A DNA stretch of 64,000 nt, from contig OU015669.1 of NCBI GenBank assembly GCA_907165275.2, forward strand, positions 4,858,501-4,922,500, in the 5' to 3' direction. Position 1 is the first letter of the stretch. Every line of letters begins with the position of its first letter. Source of the stretch: Zygaena filipendulae. Its lineage: Eukaryota; Arthropoda; Insecta; Lepidoptera; Zygaenidae. Positions 13,801 to 28,000 of the stretch are shown here, in pieces. The notes under the pieces are model-generated. The model worked only from the letters and a program-made list of their open reading frames with translations. It had not been told where the DNA came from and searched no databases. A program made the position numbers and the translations under genes.

Positions 13801-14664
13801 GCACAGAGAAAAGAATACAATTAACTAGAGATGCAACGTATGTAGGTGTGGCAAGCGCATGGTTATGAGCAAATGGTCATAACTCCTTAAAATTTTCTTT
13901 GCTAACATAACAAACATGTTTTCAAAACAGCGTAAACAAATAACGAGTTTGTTGTTTAAGTTGTTTACTTACATTTCGTTATGTTATTGAATGTTCGTGT
14001 GCATGACGAAGACGCTAGCTGTTCGTTTTTCTTTGTGTGCGAAAATCATCCAGCGACACTGGTTTTCGCCTGTTTTCATACCAAATTGAGTAGCCTCTTC
14101 CATTTGTTCTATGGTATTATATGTCTGTAAGTATTTATTGTTATGTCAGAAAAGTTTATAAACAAAATTTTAAGCTTGGGTCAACAACCCTCTCATTTCT
14201 GATGATGTTAACTGTTACATGCTTGTTAGTGTAATTGCTGCTTTACAATGAGTTGAGTAAAGAGTATAAATCTGAAAATTATGCTGTTTTTATGAGGATT
14301 AACATCTTCATACCATTATATTATGTGCATGTGTTGTCTCGTTGTTCAGCGTTGCTCCCTTATATTTTTTAATTTATGAGGGCTTACACTGGAAAAATAT
14401 GTTAAGGTGTTTTTAAGTACATTAAAATTCCATATTGTATGTTACAAAGTATTAAGAAGAGTATAATCCTATTAAATATTAACTGTTAACTTCACTTAGA
14501 TTTCTCAACATAATATTATCTGTTTATTGATCAAGCATTGTCTACAAAAAATTTCTAGTCGATTCTAGTGTTTTATAATTTTTGCGGTTTTTACGAACCA
14601 TTTTTTTTCTCGTAGTTTACTTGTATTGTTCATACGAATAATAAGAGGTTTTCTGTTGTTCCAG

Positions 14665-14741
14665 TGTCACCACATCGCATGACCAGGTTACGGCATTCGA
14701 GACATTTAGACACCTATTTGCCGATACATGCGAATCCATCG
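14665..14741 (+). CDS. CadN2: Candidate upstream CadN2 exon (linker before EC1)
   Basis: A 77-bp segment lies between a good acceptor (ttctgttgttccag) and a consensus donor (gtgagt). In the frame that joins exon 15936 at phase 0 it is open for 25 codons and ends HLDTYLPIHANPS, running directly into LLASTPKLSVKDN. It needs one base from a previous exon. An ATG lies in frame at 14679, but what follows is not a signal peptide, so it is probably internal coding sequence. A second frame is also open, so coding status rests on splice sites and frame compatibility only. Confidence 0.5.
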
Positions 14742-14960
14742 GTGAGTATATGTATTATGTCGAATAATCACATAGCAGAATATCTAATGTAATCAATCAT
14801 TCGACACATTTACCCTTATATATCACAGTCGCCCAAAAATGCTTCTTAATGAATAGTTTATATTTTGATTTAATGCTTATTTACTTTTGATATTTGACAT
14901 AGTTTTTATGCATGATAATAACGTTATGAATATGTGAAACATTTATATAATCTATAGTTA

Positions 14961-15045
14961 CTTTAACGCTAGTAAAAATATCATTGATATATACTTCTTC
15001 TTCTATAGAATAGTATATCAGTGATAATTTTTAACTAGCGTTGTT
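14961..15045 (+). ncRNA. Candidate miRNA-like hairpin
   Basis: Arms of about 29 nt (aacgctagtaaaaatatcat at 14965 and its imperfect mirror ending actagcgtt at 15042) enclose a loop of about 20 nt. The pairing has a few mismatches and small bulges, like an animal miRNA precursor. It lies in the intron between 14741 and 15936. A short MITE is the alternative. Confidence 0.35.
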
Positions 15046-15935
15046 AAATATCAGAAATATCTATCCAAAGAGCTCTCGTGGAACTGGTGTAAGTAAAATT
15101 ATTTAATGTTCATAATACTTCCTTCCACATAAGATTTGAGATCAGGTAAAAATAAAATATTGTTGTATTAAAATATAATCAATATTATACCTATATTATT
15201 TTTGTATGAATGAAATCTTTCACTATAATGTTGTTTATATTCTCTATATTTATTTTGTATTTGCGTTCGTATTCAAAAAGAAAATTTTCTGTTCTTCTTT
15301 GCATGACTCGTTTTGTATTGAAAAACTATTTAAGTAAAACTTTGTAATTTTTCTTCAAGAAAAGTTTGTCTGATTGTTAGACGTTAGTGTTTAATTAAAA
15401 TGTAGACAGCATGCAATATAAGACCGTTGTGTTGTCTTTTGTCAAAATTTAAATTTTATACAACTTAATTAAAAGTTCGTTGTTAGAATGCACCAACTCT
15501 TAATGATTACATGGAATTGAAACTAGAGGTACAAGTAACAAGTTGTTATGAAAATGACAATAAGTAAATACCAGCTATTTAAAATCAACTAACACTTATT
15601 ACACTGCTAATTTAGGAAATCACTCTTTCAAGGCAAACTCATACTCGTTGGTGCTAATTTTTAATTTTCTAGGACCATTGTCGATAAAAATTTCCGAAAC
15701 ATAGTAAAAGTGTTTCATTCCAATTCAATAATGTTTGTTTTGTCATTTTCAACAAACGACAGAACCCGTATGAACTTTTATCGAAGTTTTACTGGCACTG
15801 CATCTTCTGAGAAGTTGTCTTGCTGTTAGTGTTCGTGTAACGGTTATTGGAGTGTCAACTCATTTGCTAACAGATCATAGTTTGTAGTTATTAGATTGTA
15901 TATTGATGTAGAGGCACGCTCTAACGCGTTTTCAG

Positions 15936-16055
15936 TTACTCGCCTCAACTCCGAAGCTGTCAGTGAAGGACAACCACAAGCCGGTGTTCACCGAATGTTC
16001 CAACTATCGACCGACTGTAAAAGAGGAACAGCCCGTCGGGACCTATGTGTTCACG
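15936..16055 (+). CDS. CadN2: CadN2 exon A: linker and start of EC1
   Basis: 40 codons, phase 0 at both ends, acceptor cgcgttttcag and donor gtaaat. Encodes LLASTPKLSV, then KDNHKPVFTEC, the usual entry into a cadherin repeat, then VKEEQPVGTYVF, the first strands of EC1. The glutamates in VKEEQP are in the place of the calcium-binding XEX motif. Other frames across the exon are open but are shadows. Confidence 0.92.
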
Positions 16056-19000
16056 GTAAATATCACCTAGTTTATAATCTCTTTTCACTACATTGAAAAA
16101 ATTGACTTGAGAAACCCAAGTTAGATTGAGTGTCAGAGAGTGAATCTCATTGTTCAAAGATCGATTTAATAATATCTATTCGTATAATCTATTCGTGCAA
16201 ATGCGAGAAAAGCGTAGTGGCGTAATGTACCCTTGTGAGTCATCACAATCAGCAATGGAACATTTGAAGACTCATCACTTATCAAAGTTAAAATGATTCT
16301 TCCTTTCATTTTCTAATCTCGTATCTTTTTTATTAAAAACAAAAACACTAGCAACCGTATTTAAATTTGTTTTGTTACTTTTTTAAATAAATGTTTTAAG
16401 TTAAATATTGGTGGTATTTAAGATTATAATTTGTTTTGAAACAGGTCAAAGCAAATGATCGGGATCCTCTTGATATGGGAGGTACCGTGACATACAAATT
16501 CGTATCCACTCCTGGAGAGAAGGAGCGATTTCACGTCGATCCTGAAACTGGCAGGATTACTACAGCTGATGTACGTATATCAGTTAACCTTAAAATTTAC
16601 CTTAATAACAAGGCCATTAATAAATCAAAGCCTTGACAAACTTTTCGTAATTACCAAATATTTATGTGACTGTGCATTTTATTGAACATGTAAGTCCTGG
16701 ATATGAGGTAGGTATAGGTAGTTACGAATTTTTTGCAAACTATCGTATTGTTTAGTCGATTCAGTTGAGGTCTGTCATAATCTGATCACAACTTACCATG
16801 TGAAGGCGTTTATTTAATCATTCATGTTTAGTATGTAGTTATTGGTGACCTGAGTCACCATGTATTTAAGAGATGATAATATTGAACTTTTTGATGCTAA
16901 TGTACAGATATTCGATCGTGATGAACCATCTCGAGAGAAAGAAGCCTATATAACAGTAAGAGCGAGTGACAACGGTCAACCACAACTTGATGATGCGTGC
17001 ACTATCAAAATAGTCATTGAGGATATCAATGACAACCAACCTGTCTTCGATAAAGTTGTAAGTATACAGTTAACTACACATTCACATTTAAAATAACTTT
17101 TCTAAAAAAAAAATGTAAGACATGCAACATGCCATTCTGAAAATATTAAAAAAAAGACATCTTATTTACTTAACTGCGCTTATAAAATAAATCTTTCTTT
17201 TTTGTAATAATGTTTCTTTTTTGTATTTTATAAAATATATGAATATTTAAATACTTAATCATAAAATATTCCTCTTGTTAAATTATTTTATTGATTATTT
17301 TCCTCAATCTGTTCTTAGCTTACATTACCAGGTTCGGAAAATACTATCTTTATATTCTCTAATAATAATCATATAAAAATGTATGTTCTCGTTTTTGAAA
17401 CGATTCACGTGATTTATGTCTTGGTTAAGATGAATGTTGTGACTAACATGAACGTTCGTTCACTAGCCTCAAACCGTGCTGCAGACAGTACTAACACTTG
17501 CCTGTTTTTCAAAGGTCTTCCGTGGAGATGTTTGGAAGGTTTGTCTATATGAAATGAACAGAAAATATCACTGAAAGAGAGTTTTGCGCACTGATATTGT
17601 AAAAAAATTATACTACCGATTGTACACTAATTCGATTATTACCATCGCTTGTTAATGTAATTTATTAGCGACTACAATTTTGTTCAAACAAAAGCATTGG
17701 TAACAATCGATCGATGAAAACTTTGAAAGATTTTCAATTTTTTTACTTGCATGTTGCTGCATGTCTGATTTAGGATCGTAAGCCGCCGCTCAAGGCGATA
17801 TCGGTAATTCTTTTATGTGTCTAGTGTGTTCTAAACCACTTTCTTTGCACATTTAGTAGTTGGGTGTATTTACTTTAGCTAGGCTGCTCTTTTCCCCCTA
17901 GGCGCATTTTAACACACTGCACGATTCTTATTATTTTCGATATGAAAACTTTCTCTAAGCTTCAGGCATGCTTTGCGTAGAAGATGTCAAAATGAATTAA
18001 ATTTAGCATTTAACTGGATGAGTGAGTTCGATCTAAATGATTTTACGGAATTATTCGATTCATATAGAAACTTTATCATCTTATGTAAAATAATAATTTT
18101 TATAAGAAAAATTCAAAGTTTTTTTTTTTAATTACACGTATCAGTGAATAGTGAAATAAAAAAATGTACTAATAATGTAATTTTTAATAATTTAATTTTG
18201 TATAATGCAGTCGTACTCAGAATCCGTGCCACAAGATCTACCCAGCGGTCGAGAGGTGATGAGGATATCAGCTACGGACATTGATGATGGAAACAACTCG
18301 ATAGTCCATTACAGTCTAGATACTAACTCTCCTGATCAGGCATATTTTTATATAGACCCTGATAATGGAGTTATATTCTTAAATAAAACAATTGATGTGA
18401 GTATTTACTACATAGGAACAATAATTTCATTAATTAGGGTAACCAAAACGTTCAATTATATTATTTAATGTGTGATTTTTTTACAGAAATTACCCGGATA
18501 TAAATTTAAATTAAGTGCTATAGTAAAAGACATGGGTGATCAACCACAGCAAAGTTCAATAACACTCGACATTCAAGTTGTGGAATCGAATAAGAAAAGT
18601 CCATCTTTCATTGAAGTACCAGATAGACCAATTAGACTAAAAGAAAATTATGCGGATTTCAACGCACACATTGCTACCGTTAGAGCTATGTAAGTGTACA
18701 TAAGTGTACATAGGTAGTATATTTAATAAAAAAACTGTTTAACTATATGTATACAAGTTGCCATTTTTATATTTCAGATCAAACATTCCCGAAGAGAAAA
18801 AACTGTTATTTGAACTTGTTATGGGGCAGACTGAACAAACAAATAAGTGGCATACTTTTGTATTAGAATCGGAGGCTGATTCTGCTTATATTAAACTTGG
18901 TAACCATTTAGATTTCGAAAAAATTACTGAATATACTCTTACTGTTAGAGTGCAGGTAAGACCATATTATATTGAAGGAAAATAAAATATTTGATTTGTT

Positions 19001-22000
19001 ATTTACGACGATAGGACATTTCACACCAACCTTTTTAATATTTTACAGAATAATTATAATTTAGCAGCTGAGACTATAATTCAGATCGAAGTAGAAGATG
19101 TCAACGACAACATTCCAATATTTAGCGAAGTTAGGTCAGGAAGTGTATTAGAAAATGAGCCACCAGGAACACAAGTGATGCAAGTCAGAGCATTCGATGC
19201 AGATGGCACATCGGAAAATAATCAAGTCACCTACGAACTAGCAGATCCTTCAGATCCGTTCGTCATTGACACTCTTACTGGCAATATCACAACATTGAAA
19301 ATGTTTGACAGAGAAGAGCGAAGCTTTTATAATATCAAGATCATTGCCACTGACAATTCGGAATCTGCTCTGATTCCTGGAAAACATAATTCTGGACAGC
19401 AAGTGTTCAGGATAGAAATTGCCGATAAAAATGACAATGCGCCACATTTTACACAAGACACTTACGTCGCTGAGTCGATAGCTGAAAATGCTAATATTAA
19501 TGTACTAGTCACGCAGGTTACTGCAATGGATATCGACGCAGGTAAATACAAAATATTTTTTCTATCCTCTAATTTTCAATTTTTTTTTTCTCATTTATTC
19601 ACACATTTTGTGGACAGTTAAATTTTTAGGTTTAGTTTGACACTTAAGGTTTTAAATAACCTTTTGAAGGTCTGCTAGATGAAACTTCATCTTGAAATAA
19701 GCTTACATTTTTTAAAATTATTTGTAACATTTGTCATATTTTTTTAAATACTCTTTTTTACTAACCATTGTTGTTTTATATTTTGCAGCTTCTGTCGTAT
19801 CATATAGCATTGTCGAAGGGAACACTTACGATGCTTTTGTCATTCGAAACTTCACTGGTGAAATTAGAGTGAACAACGAATTAGATTACGAAAATATTAC
19901 TAATTATAATTTACAAGTTAGAGCTTTTGATGGTATTTACGAAGACTATGCCAAAGTAATAATTAAAATTGAAAATTTAAACGACAACCCGCCTGTTTTC
20001 TTAGCTAATTATACAAAAACTATTGAAGAAGAAAAGTTATATGAGGGATGCATAGTTAAGGTAATATATTCGTTTATCTGCGGTTCTCAGCCAGTTTAAA
20101 CCAATTATGAATAAAATTGTGTTATCTTTTCTCCAGGTGGAAGCATATGATCCAGATATAAAAGATCGCAACGAACCACAAAACATTGTTTATTCGCTAG
20201 TGAAACACGAACAGAAAGAGTTTTTACAAATCGACAACGATGGATGTCTACGTTTGACCAAGCCGTTAGACCGCGATCAGCCATTGGGGTTTACAACGTG
20301 GCAGATTTTGATAGTGGCTGCCGACCAAGGAGGGAGATTGGGATCTGACAGTTTGAGGTCAACAACCGAAGTGATATTGGAACTAACCGACATCAACGAC
20401 AACGCGCCTTTCCTCACAAATGTAAGTACATTTAATTCTATAACTATACAAATCGTAAATAATTATAAACATGAAAAAGCTTTAACCTTTTCAATAAATC
20501 CCGCATTAAATCAAGAACAACATAACTTATCGGCCCGCAGGCAGCCTACGACTTTATTGTGAACATTCATCCGACCCATTAGTTCGGCCCTCTTATATTA
20601 TTATTCTGTCTGTATTGGCGCAAGAACATGAAATTTCACCTTATAAGGGACTCGTTCGAGGTCCCTTTATAGACCATTTTAAAAGAATTGCTATCGATAA
20701 ATTTCAATGGAGCTATCAGAAATAAACCTTTTCGGGCTAAGGATACCATTAGATTTAAGTATATATTTCACACTTTGTCCAGTATTACGTGGTCTTTGGT
20801 AGACAAGCGAAACTTAAAGAAATCGGTAGAGAAATCTCTTAAAACTATATCTTAAGGATCATTGTACGAGATGACTACTCTTATAGGCAATTGCTATCCA
20901 TTAGGTGGGAACGGGAATGGCGTGTGCTTCGCCAAAGGGGAATCATCCAACCTGTTGGTCACACCGTCTGAACTTTACTGTACATTAATAAATAAATTCT
21001 ACATTTGAAAGTGATTGCAACATTGTATCGAATTCACGATAAAAAGTAAGGGGGTACTCGTATATTTGTTTTTTGGAGTCACAATATATACTGTGTGAGA
21101 TTAAGTTCAAAATTGAAGTTTTTGTATGAACTTTGAAACGCATAAGCAATTTTTGGATTGAAAAATAAAAAATTAAATGTCTTTTACCATGTAGCGATGG
21201 ACAGTTTTCTTGATCATAATCTGAATTATGAACAAAAAGCTCAAGGCGCTCTCTCTTTTATCCCTCACTGTTCTCCTGTCATTCTCAAATTTCACGATTG
21301 CGTAGACAAGGCGTTTGTTTGCCAGCTCAGAGACGGGCGGGCTTAAGAGCTGTCAATTGTTATGCAAATTTGCTCATAGATTAGCACTCAATTTCATAAC
21401 TTCATTAATTGAAGTGAATTATTTTACGAAAAAAATCGCCCAGTCACGTTAAGCAGAAAAGTTTTTACTTCGAAGTGGAAATAATTTAATAATTCAAAAT
21501 ATTTTCGTAGCATTCATTTTAGTATTATTAAATATTAAAAAATTGCTAATGAAGACAACTAATGAGCTTAGCTTTTTGCCCAAAACATTCACCATTTTTC
21601 TAAAAGTTATTCCGTCATATTTATGAATGGCCAAAGAAATGGGCATACTTTACAACTGTTGCTTACAGCAGTACCCGACATATAATTCATAGGTCTACCT
21701 ACCTAAACTTTCTTCGGTTTAATATTTTCGCTGAACATTTGAAATTTGACATTTCTTTTTTATTTAAGTTGATAATATATTACTATTTATTTTATAGCAT
21801 CGCTTTAGTGAATAGCTGTTATGGTGTTATAATTATGTCTAAATAAATAAATAAATAAAAATAAATCTTGAATCAAGTCTCTTGTCAATTTTTCATCCAA
21901 ATGAAATATGTAACTCATTTATCGGACATAATTTCTTAAGTCACCGCTTTACGCAGTCTAAATGTTCAGTTCGATTCAGGAGTTCTAAAAATAATACAGA

Positions 22001-25000
22001 ACAAAATACGTGTATATGTATGTATACCTATCATCTACAGCTTTACAAATAAAAATAAATATCTCTTAAATTGTTATTAAATAAGTACATCATGCTTTTT
22101 TATATTTTTGTACGATCGCAAATTGAGTAGAAACTGGTATAATCTACATATGTCATCGTTTTTAAAATACAAAACATCTAGCTGTCCCCCCGATTTCATC
22201 CGCGGTAATTTCGGAGTTCCCGCGGGAATTCCGGGATTAAAACTATCCTATCTTTTAAGTTGAACCATATTATAAGTGGTTACAAAATTTTATCAAAATC
22301 CGTTCAGTAGTTTCGGAGTCCATCGCCGACAAACAACGTGACACGTGATTTATATATATTAAGATGTTCTCTACCACTAAGATACAAAAAGCAATGTTTG
22401 CTAAAAAGGGTATACCCATTATCCATCCTCCGTCGTTGGTTCATTAACATATTTTCGTGACATCTGCTAACTTTAATGTACATTTCAAGGATTTCGTCCA
22501 ATGGCAAAATAGTTATTTTGAATTTATTCAAACGACGAAAATGAGATGCGAGTCTAAAATTTTCATGAATTCTTAACATTGGTGTACTGACGCAGCTGGC
22601 TATACTTAATTTTACTGTAGGCAAGTTTACCTTTTTCAAATTTCAATGGAGCTATTTATGTGAATTAAGTACCTTGTACAAGTTACATAATATACGTTAT
22701 AATACATCGATAGCACCGTTGCGTTGGTTTTAGTGGTTAGCGAACCTGACTTCTACGCCAGGTGTCGCGGGTTTGAATCTCGCGTTACGATAAAATATGT
22801 GATGAATATTGGTTTTTACCCTGAGTTAAGAACGTAATAACTTATGTATTATACGTATACGTATTATTTACAAAAAAAAAGTATTAAATCTGTTGTTCGG
22901 TTATGGTGCAAGCTCTGCTTAGTTTGGGCTTTAGACAAAGAATTATGAATGTAAGCTGTTCTCGGGTAATGTGTTAACAACGATACACTGTGTACTATCT
23001 TGTTAGATTGTGTTTGATATTGCCAATAGTACTAAAGTTACTTTACCAACGTATTTACTTGGTAAAGTTCGAATTTGTTGCCTTTTAGGTACCTACGTCC
23101 TACGTCCCATTTTCTTTTATATCTTTACCAGACATTAAAACTTTAGGGCAGGGTCTACAGCCTGTGTTGGTTGTATTACATATTTCCTTCGGCATTCACC
23201 TATGTGGAAGTACATGTTAGGTATTATTAGATAAAGATCCGCCTAGGTAAAAAGGTCTATTGGATGTTTTTTTACTACACATTGCAGATTCATCCGCATT
23301 TATGTCGAAATTCCCTCGAGAACTTTGAGATGAAAGGTGTCTTATGTCACTTAGAAATAATGTAGCTGCCTATTAATGAAAGAATATTTAGAATCAGTTC
23401 AAGAATCCAGATTATCCTATCCAGATTATCTCATTCATTCAAAATTGCAAACTTTACCTCCTTATAATATTACTGCCATCATCATTATTACCAGCTTACA
23501 GCGGTCCACTATTTTACATTGCCTTTCTCAGAGTTCGCTGCCCGTATTTCAGCCATTCGCTTAATATCAGTGAAGATATGCTTTTTAAATATTACGTGAC
23601 AAACCTAGATACTTCCCATCCAAATAAATAGGCAACAATGCGCTAGTTGACTGAATTTCCTTTGAGTCCGGTTTGTAGATTAATAAAATAAATGGACACG
23701 TATTTATGCTTTTTTTTTTTCATAATCAAAAAATCACAGCCATACATTGAGTTGAAATTTCGTGTGACGTTACTATCCGGTGCAGTTTGTATGGGGGCTA
23801 ATAGCAGTTAACGAGCACCTACCCTAAACTTTAATGCGCTATATCTATCTTCTATCTATATATATAAAATCCTTTGTCCTGAATGACTGATGGATCAACG
23901 CACAGCCTAAACCGCTGATCGTAGAGACCTGAAATTTGGAAGGTGTGTTCTTTGTCTCCGATAAGAAAGGATTTTTGAAAATTCAACCCCTAAGGGGATG
24001 AAAAGGGTTTGAAAAGTTTGTATGAAACAATTCCGCGGGAACTTCGAAATTATCGCGGGTGAAACCGCGTGGGACAGCTAGTCCTATTTATATTTTCATT
24101 AATTTGAAAAAGCAAAAATTACGTGTCCATTATTTTTTTAATTTCTAACTGACGAACTAATTAGAATTTAGATTTTAAGAAGTCGTCAACATCCTTATTG
24201 TTTTCGAATTAGGAAATTTGAAAATGGACTCATAGGTACTAGATGCTGCACTTACCTTTTTAAGAGAAATGTATATTTTTGTTAATTTAGACTCAGCCAG
24301 TGATATGGTACGAGAACGAGCCTCCCGGTCAAGTGGTGGTGTTGACAGCGAAGGATTACGACTCGGCCGAAAATGGACCACCATTTACGTTTGCTCTGAA
24401 CGACTCTGCGTCGTTCGATATACGCTCCAAGTTTGATATACAAGGTGAGTTAATAATATTTATATCTACAAAAAAATTATTAAAAAAAGAATACATAGAA
24501 AGTATAGGGGAGATTACAAAATCATATATATCTACCATATTAATTGAACTATTTACTATATTACATAAGTATTTATTAAAACTTTAAGCACATCGCGGTA
24601 CAAAAGCCGGATTTAATGTCACAGTGGCATTCTCTGCCAGTCAACCTTCAGGTAGACAGTGCAGAGAGTTCACTTGGCGATAATTACTATCTGAAATATC
24701 TTGAATTCGGCAAGTTTGATTAAAATTACACATTCAATTACTTATTTGTACCTATATAAATTATTTCCAAAATAAGTTTTTTTGAGTACCTACTCGTTGG
24801 TAATAAAACTGTGGAGATTAAGAGAATTGATAATTAAAATATCTTATTTACACCTCAATATAAAGTTATTGATTATTCAATTAACATTGTTCGAATAATG
24901 AACTTTACTGAATTTCAAGAAAACGGCTGTGTCCCGTTTCGTCGGAATCTCATTTGCGACAAGGCGGAATTTTAAAGAGACCTCAAATTCGAGTTGTGAT

Positions 25001-28000
25001 CAATTAGTGTAGTTAAAATGCATTAAATGCCGCACCAGACCCAATACGAACTCAGTTCAGGAAGTGTCGATTGAATTTTAGGTTCTCTCGGATTCAGCAC
25101 TTTGCTTAGAATAGAATAGAATAGTTTATTTATTAAGTAACAGTGACTCATTTTGGTTAGTATTAAGCACTTAAAAGCTGTGTTAGTAGTTAACAAGATA
25201 ATGTAAAATGAAAATATACATTTTGGATAAGTACACGAGTCAACCCCGCACCATCCCACTGGATATGGCACGGCAGTGATTCATGTAAGTAAGGGCAGTC
25301 CAGCCGTCTTAGTATTTCTGAAACGATCAGTCAAACAAAGCAAAGGTTCAAACCGCCAACCTAGCGTTTCACTTCCCTTTACCTATATGACCTCTATCGC
25401 AGTTTACCATTGCGATAATTTTATCAACGATAATGTTTTACTAAAGATGTCAGAAAAGACAACGTTGGACGTTTGTTCCTCAGGATGAAAACCCAGTTCT
25501 TTCGAAAATTCAGCTTTTTGGTCAAGACAAACAAAATGGCTGGTATGGTAGCTGGAATGTCGAACTTGACTTGGTACGACTTACAACCCTTTACGCTTTT
25601 CTCTGCAGGCAACGTCCTGTCAACGCTAGTGTCATTCGACCGGGAACAGCGCAAGGAGTACAGGATCCCCGTAGCAATCACCGACTCGGGCACGCCGCGG
25701 TTGACGGGCGTCTCGATGCTGCACGTGGTCATCGGGGACCGCAACGACAACCCCATGGGGCCCGGACACAGCGACATCTTCGTCTATAACTACAAGGTAT
25801 TATTTGAGTTTACACCGCTTTGACGGTGCGTCGAGAAAACATTTTTGATCGTGCTAAAATTTGACAGGATATAACATAGTTTTCCGATAATAATTGCAGA
25901 GACACTTAAATGATAATCAAGTAACAATACGTCTTCTTTGTAAGCATAATTTTATTATGATATGAATATTTTTTTAAATAGGTCTGTTTAGATTAAAAAT
26001 ACCTATTATACCTATAATACCTATAGATTGTAATATTCTTCTTATTTCTATTGTTTTAGGCATTGTCTGAAAAATAACTTTCACTTACTAATAACAGTAG
26101 GTACCTACTTCTTAGAAGAGAATGAAATCACTGTGTTTCTGACATTGTTTAATCCGTCTTGCCTAGTCAGATGACGTTTTTATTAGTAAACCATTGTAAA
26201 CCTTTTTTTCTCAGTAATCTGTGAATATAAAAGAGTACTGTGACCGACTGACTAACTTATAGACAACGCTTTTCCCGAACCACTGGGTCTGTGTCCAATG
26301 TAAAAAGAATGCAGGCTAATACTAAGAAAAGGATTTTGAGATCTAAATTAAATTAAATTGCAGATCTAGTGTTATTTTAAAGAGAAATTATAACGAAACG
26401 AAAACTTTTAAAATATAATTTTAAATATATATAGGATAATAAAATTAAAGCGTCGGTAGCCTTATGTTTAACGTCGTAAAAAGAGACAAACAGGCGCTAT
26501 AAAAAAATAAAATAATTTAATTTGCATGCATATGCGTTGTTAGGGGTACAGAAAAGGACATGCGGTACTTTTTATCGTGGAATTCCCGGAACTTTGAAAT
26601 AGACGCGAGTGAAACCGCGGGGAACATATCTGCTGCGGTCGTCGCCAACTTAAACGCGTCACCTTGTTGACTTATAGGGCATCAATTCCGTTGCCTGTTA
26701 AAATTTCACTCCCAAAAGTGTCGAAAAAAAAAAGGATTTGATCCGCGAAAATCCTTTCCGGCCTGACCTGACGGTAAAATAGAAGTATTTCATGTATAGT
26801 ACTGACCTTAAAGGCCCGGAAACATTATATTAATTTGCCAAATGGCGCGCTTTCACCTGCACGCAATTGTTTGCGCAAATTAAACACTGATGGTTGTGTT
26901 CACATAATTGATCACAAATATTTAGTTTTGAAACTACTAATAACATTTTGTCCGATGAAATTCACCACCGACTTGTTAAATTAATCATGCTCCATACAAT
27001 TAATGAAGCACAGTTTAATCGATGGGCGCCTAATCAAGCTATAGGTAACATTAAATTTATTAATACGTAACAAGCTAGGCTACCAAAAATGAATTTAATT
27101 ACTACCACGAACTTGAACTACCATCCAGTATCTAAATTATAAATACTTACACCGAATATTTATTTACATGTACCTATATGTAAAAACTATAAATCCTTTT
27201 GAATATATTATGTATCATTTAATTCTAATAATGTCTAGCTATTAGCTAAGTATATTGTATCGCGTAAATCATCGATCTATGATGTAAATATATCGTTTAG
27301 TGTCTAAAAAAATTGCAATTATTTCCCATAACGCTGACAGACGGAAAACTACTACAATGAATTATACAGCTGGAGATATTATGTGAGTATATTATATGTA
27401 AAAACCTCTCTAATTGTATTTTGTTCTTGCACTTATTATTCATTTTATATATACGCACTAATACTAAAATATGTTATAATTTCTTTTAAACAAACCCTTT
27501 TAGACATTTTTTAAAAAGAATAAACAAAAGTTTCTACTTTTCATCCGCACTATTCAACTTTATAGCTTTTTGATGTATGTACACGACCCGTTGTTTTGTC
27601 TATGTTCATTATTTGTGGAATCTACCTTTATTTTTCTTTCACATTCACACTGGATGGTAGAGAAAAGTTTTGCCTTTTTTGCTTAATAGCTATCATGTGT
27701 TTTAATATGCAATATTATCTGAATTATTAGTTTATTCCTGTCGTAATAATATGATAATTTTCCTCCAAGACGCGTTACAGCGAATTCATGGCTCTTTAAA
27801 GTATCCCGGACCGTAAACAGTTTTTACGGCCCGCTTTGTGAACGCAATGAATTCAAGTACATCATTTACGTTTATGCTTTATTGTAATTTTGTGTGTATC
27901 ACACAATACGAGAGGATTGTAATGATCTGGCATGATTCCCTTAAGAGTCAGAGGATCGACACATTTCTACGAAAAAAAAAAAACATTAAGATCAGCGACA

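Larger units (their letters stand above)
1..14664. other. Upstream or 5' intronic DNA, repeat-rich, no sure gene
   Basis: AT-rich DNA with Helitron-like fragments (about 757, 1404, 2720, 3853, 6389, 8160, 9690, 10640), a fold-back element (1463-2021), MITE and retroposon pieces. Short open frames exist but none shows a domain or coding texture. Because insect N-cadherins have very long 5' introns, much of it may be CadN2 intron; this is inference. Confidence 0.5.
20422..24290 (+). other. CadN2 intron with SINE and Helitron-like copies
   Basis: No exon recognised. Holds a retroposon-like tail around 20880-21005, two Helitron-like copies in opposite directions (22178-22364 and 23844-24081), a tRNA-derived SINE from about 22722, and (AAAT)n near 21842. 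Confidence 0.7.

Noticed and set aside
15896..16096. Frame through exon A giving NSEAVSEGQPQAG
   Set aside because: The other frame gives KDNHKPVFTEC and joins exon B in phase; this one does not.
20650..20675. Short hairpin gggactcgttcgaggtccc as terminator or ncRNA
   Set aside because: Eukaryotic intron; a short hairpin alone is weak evidence.
22740..22800. tRNA gene (A and B box)
   Set aside because: No cloverleaf or acceptor stem; the copies at 32762 and 42075 show it is a SINE head.
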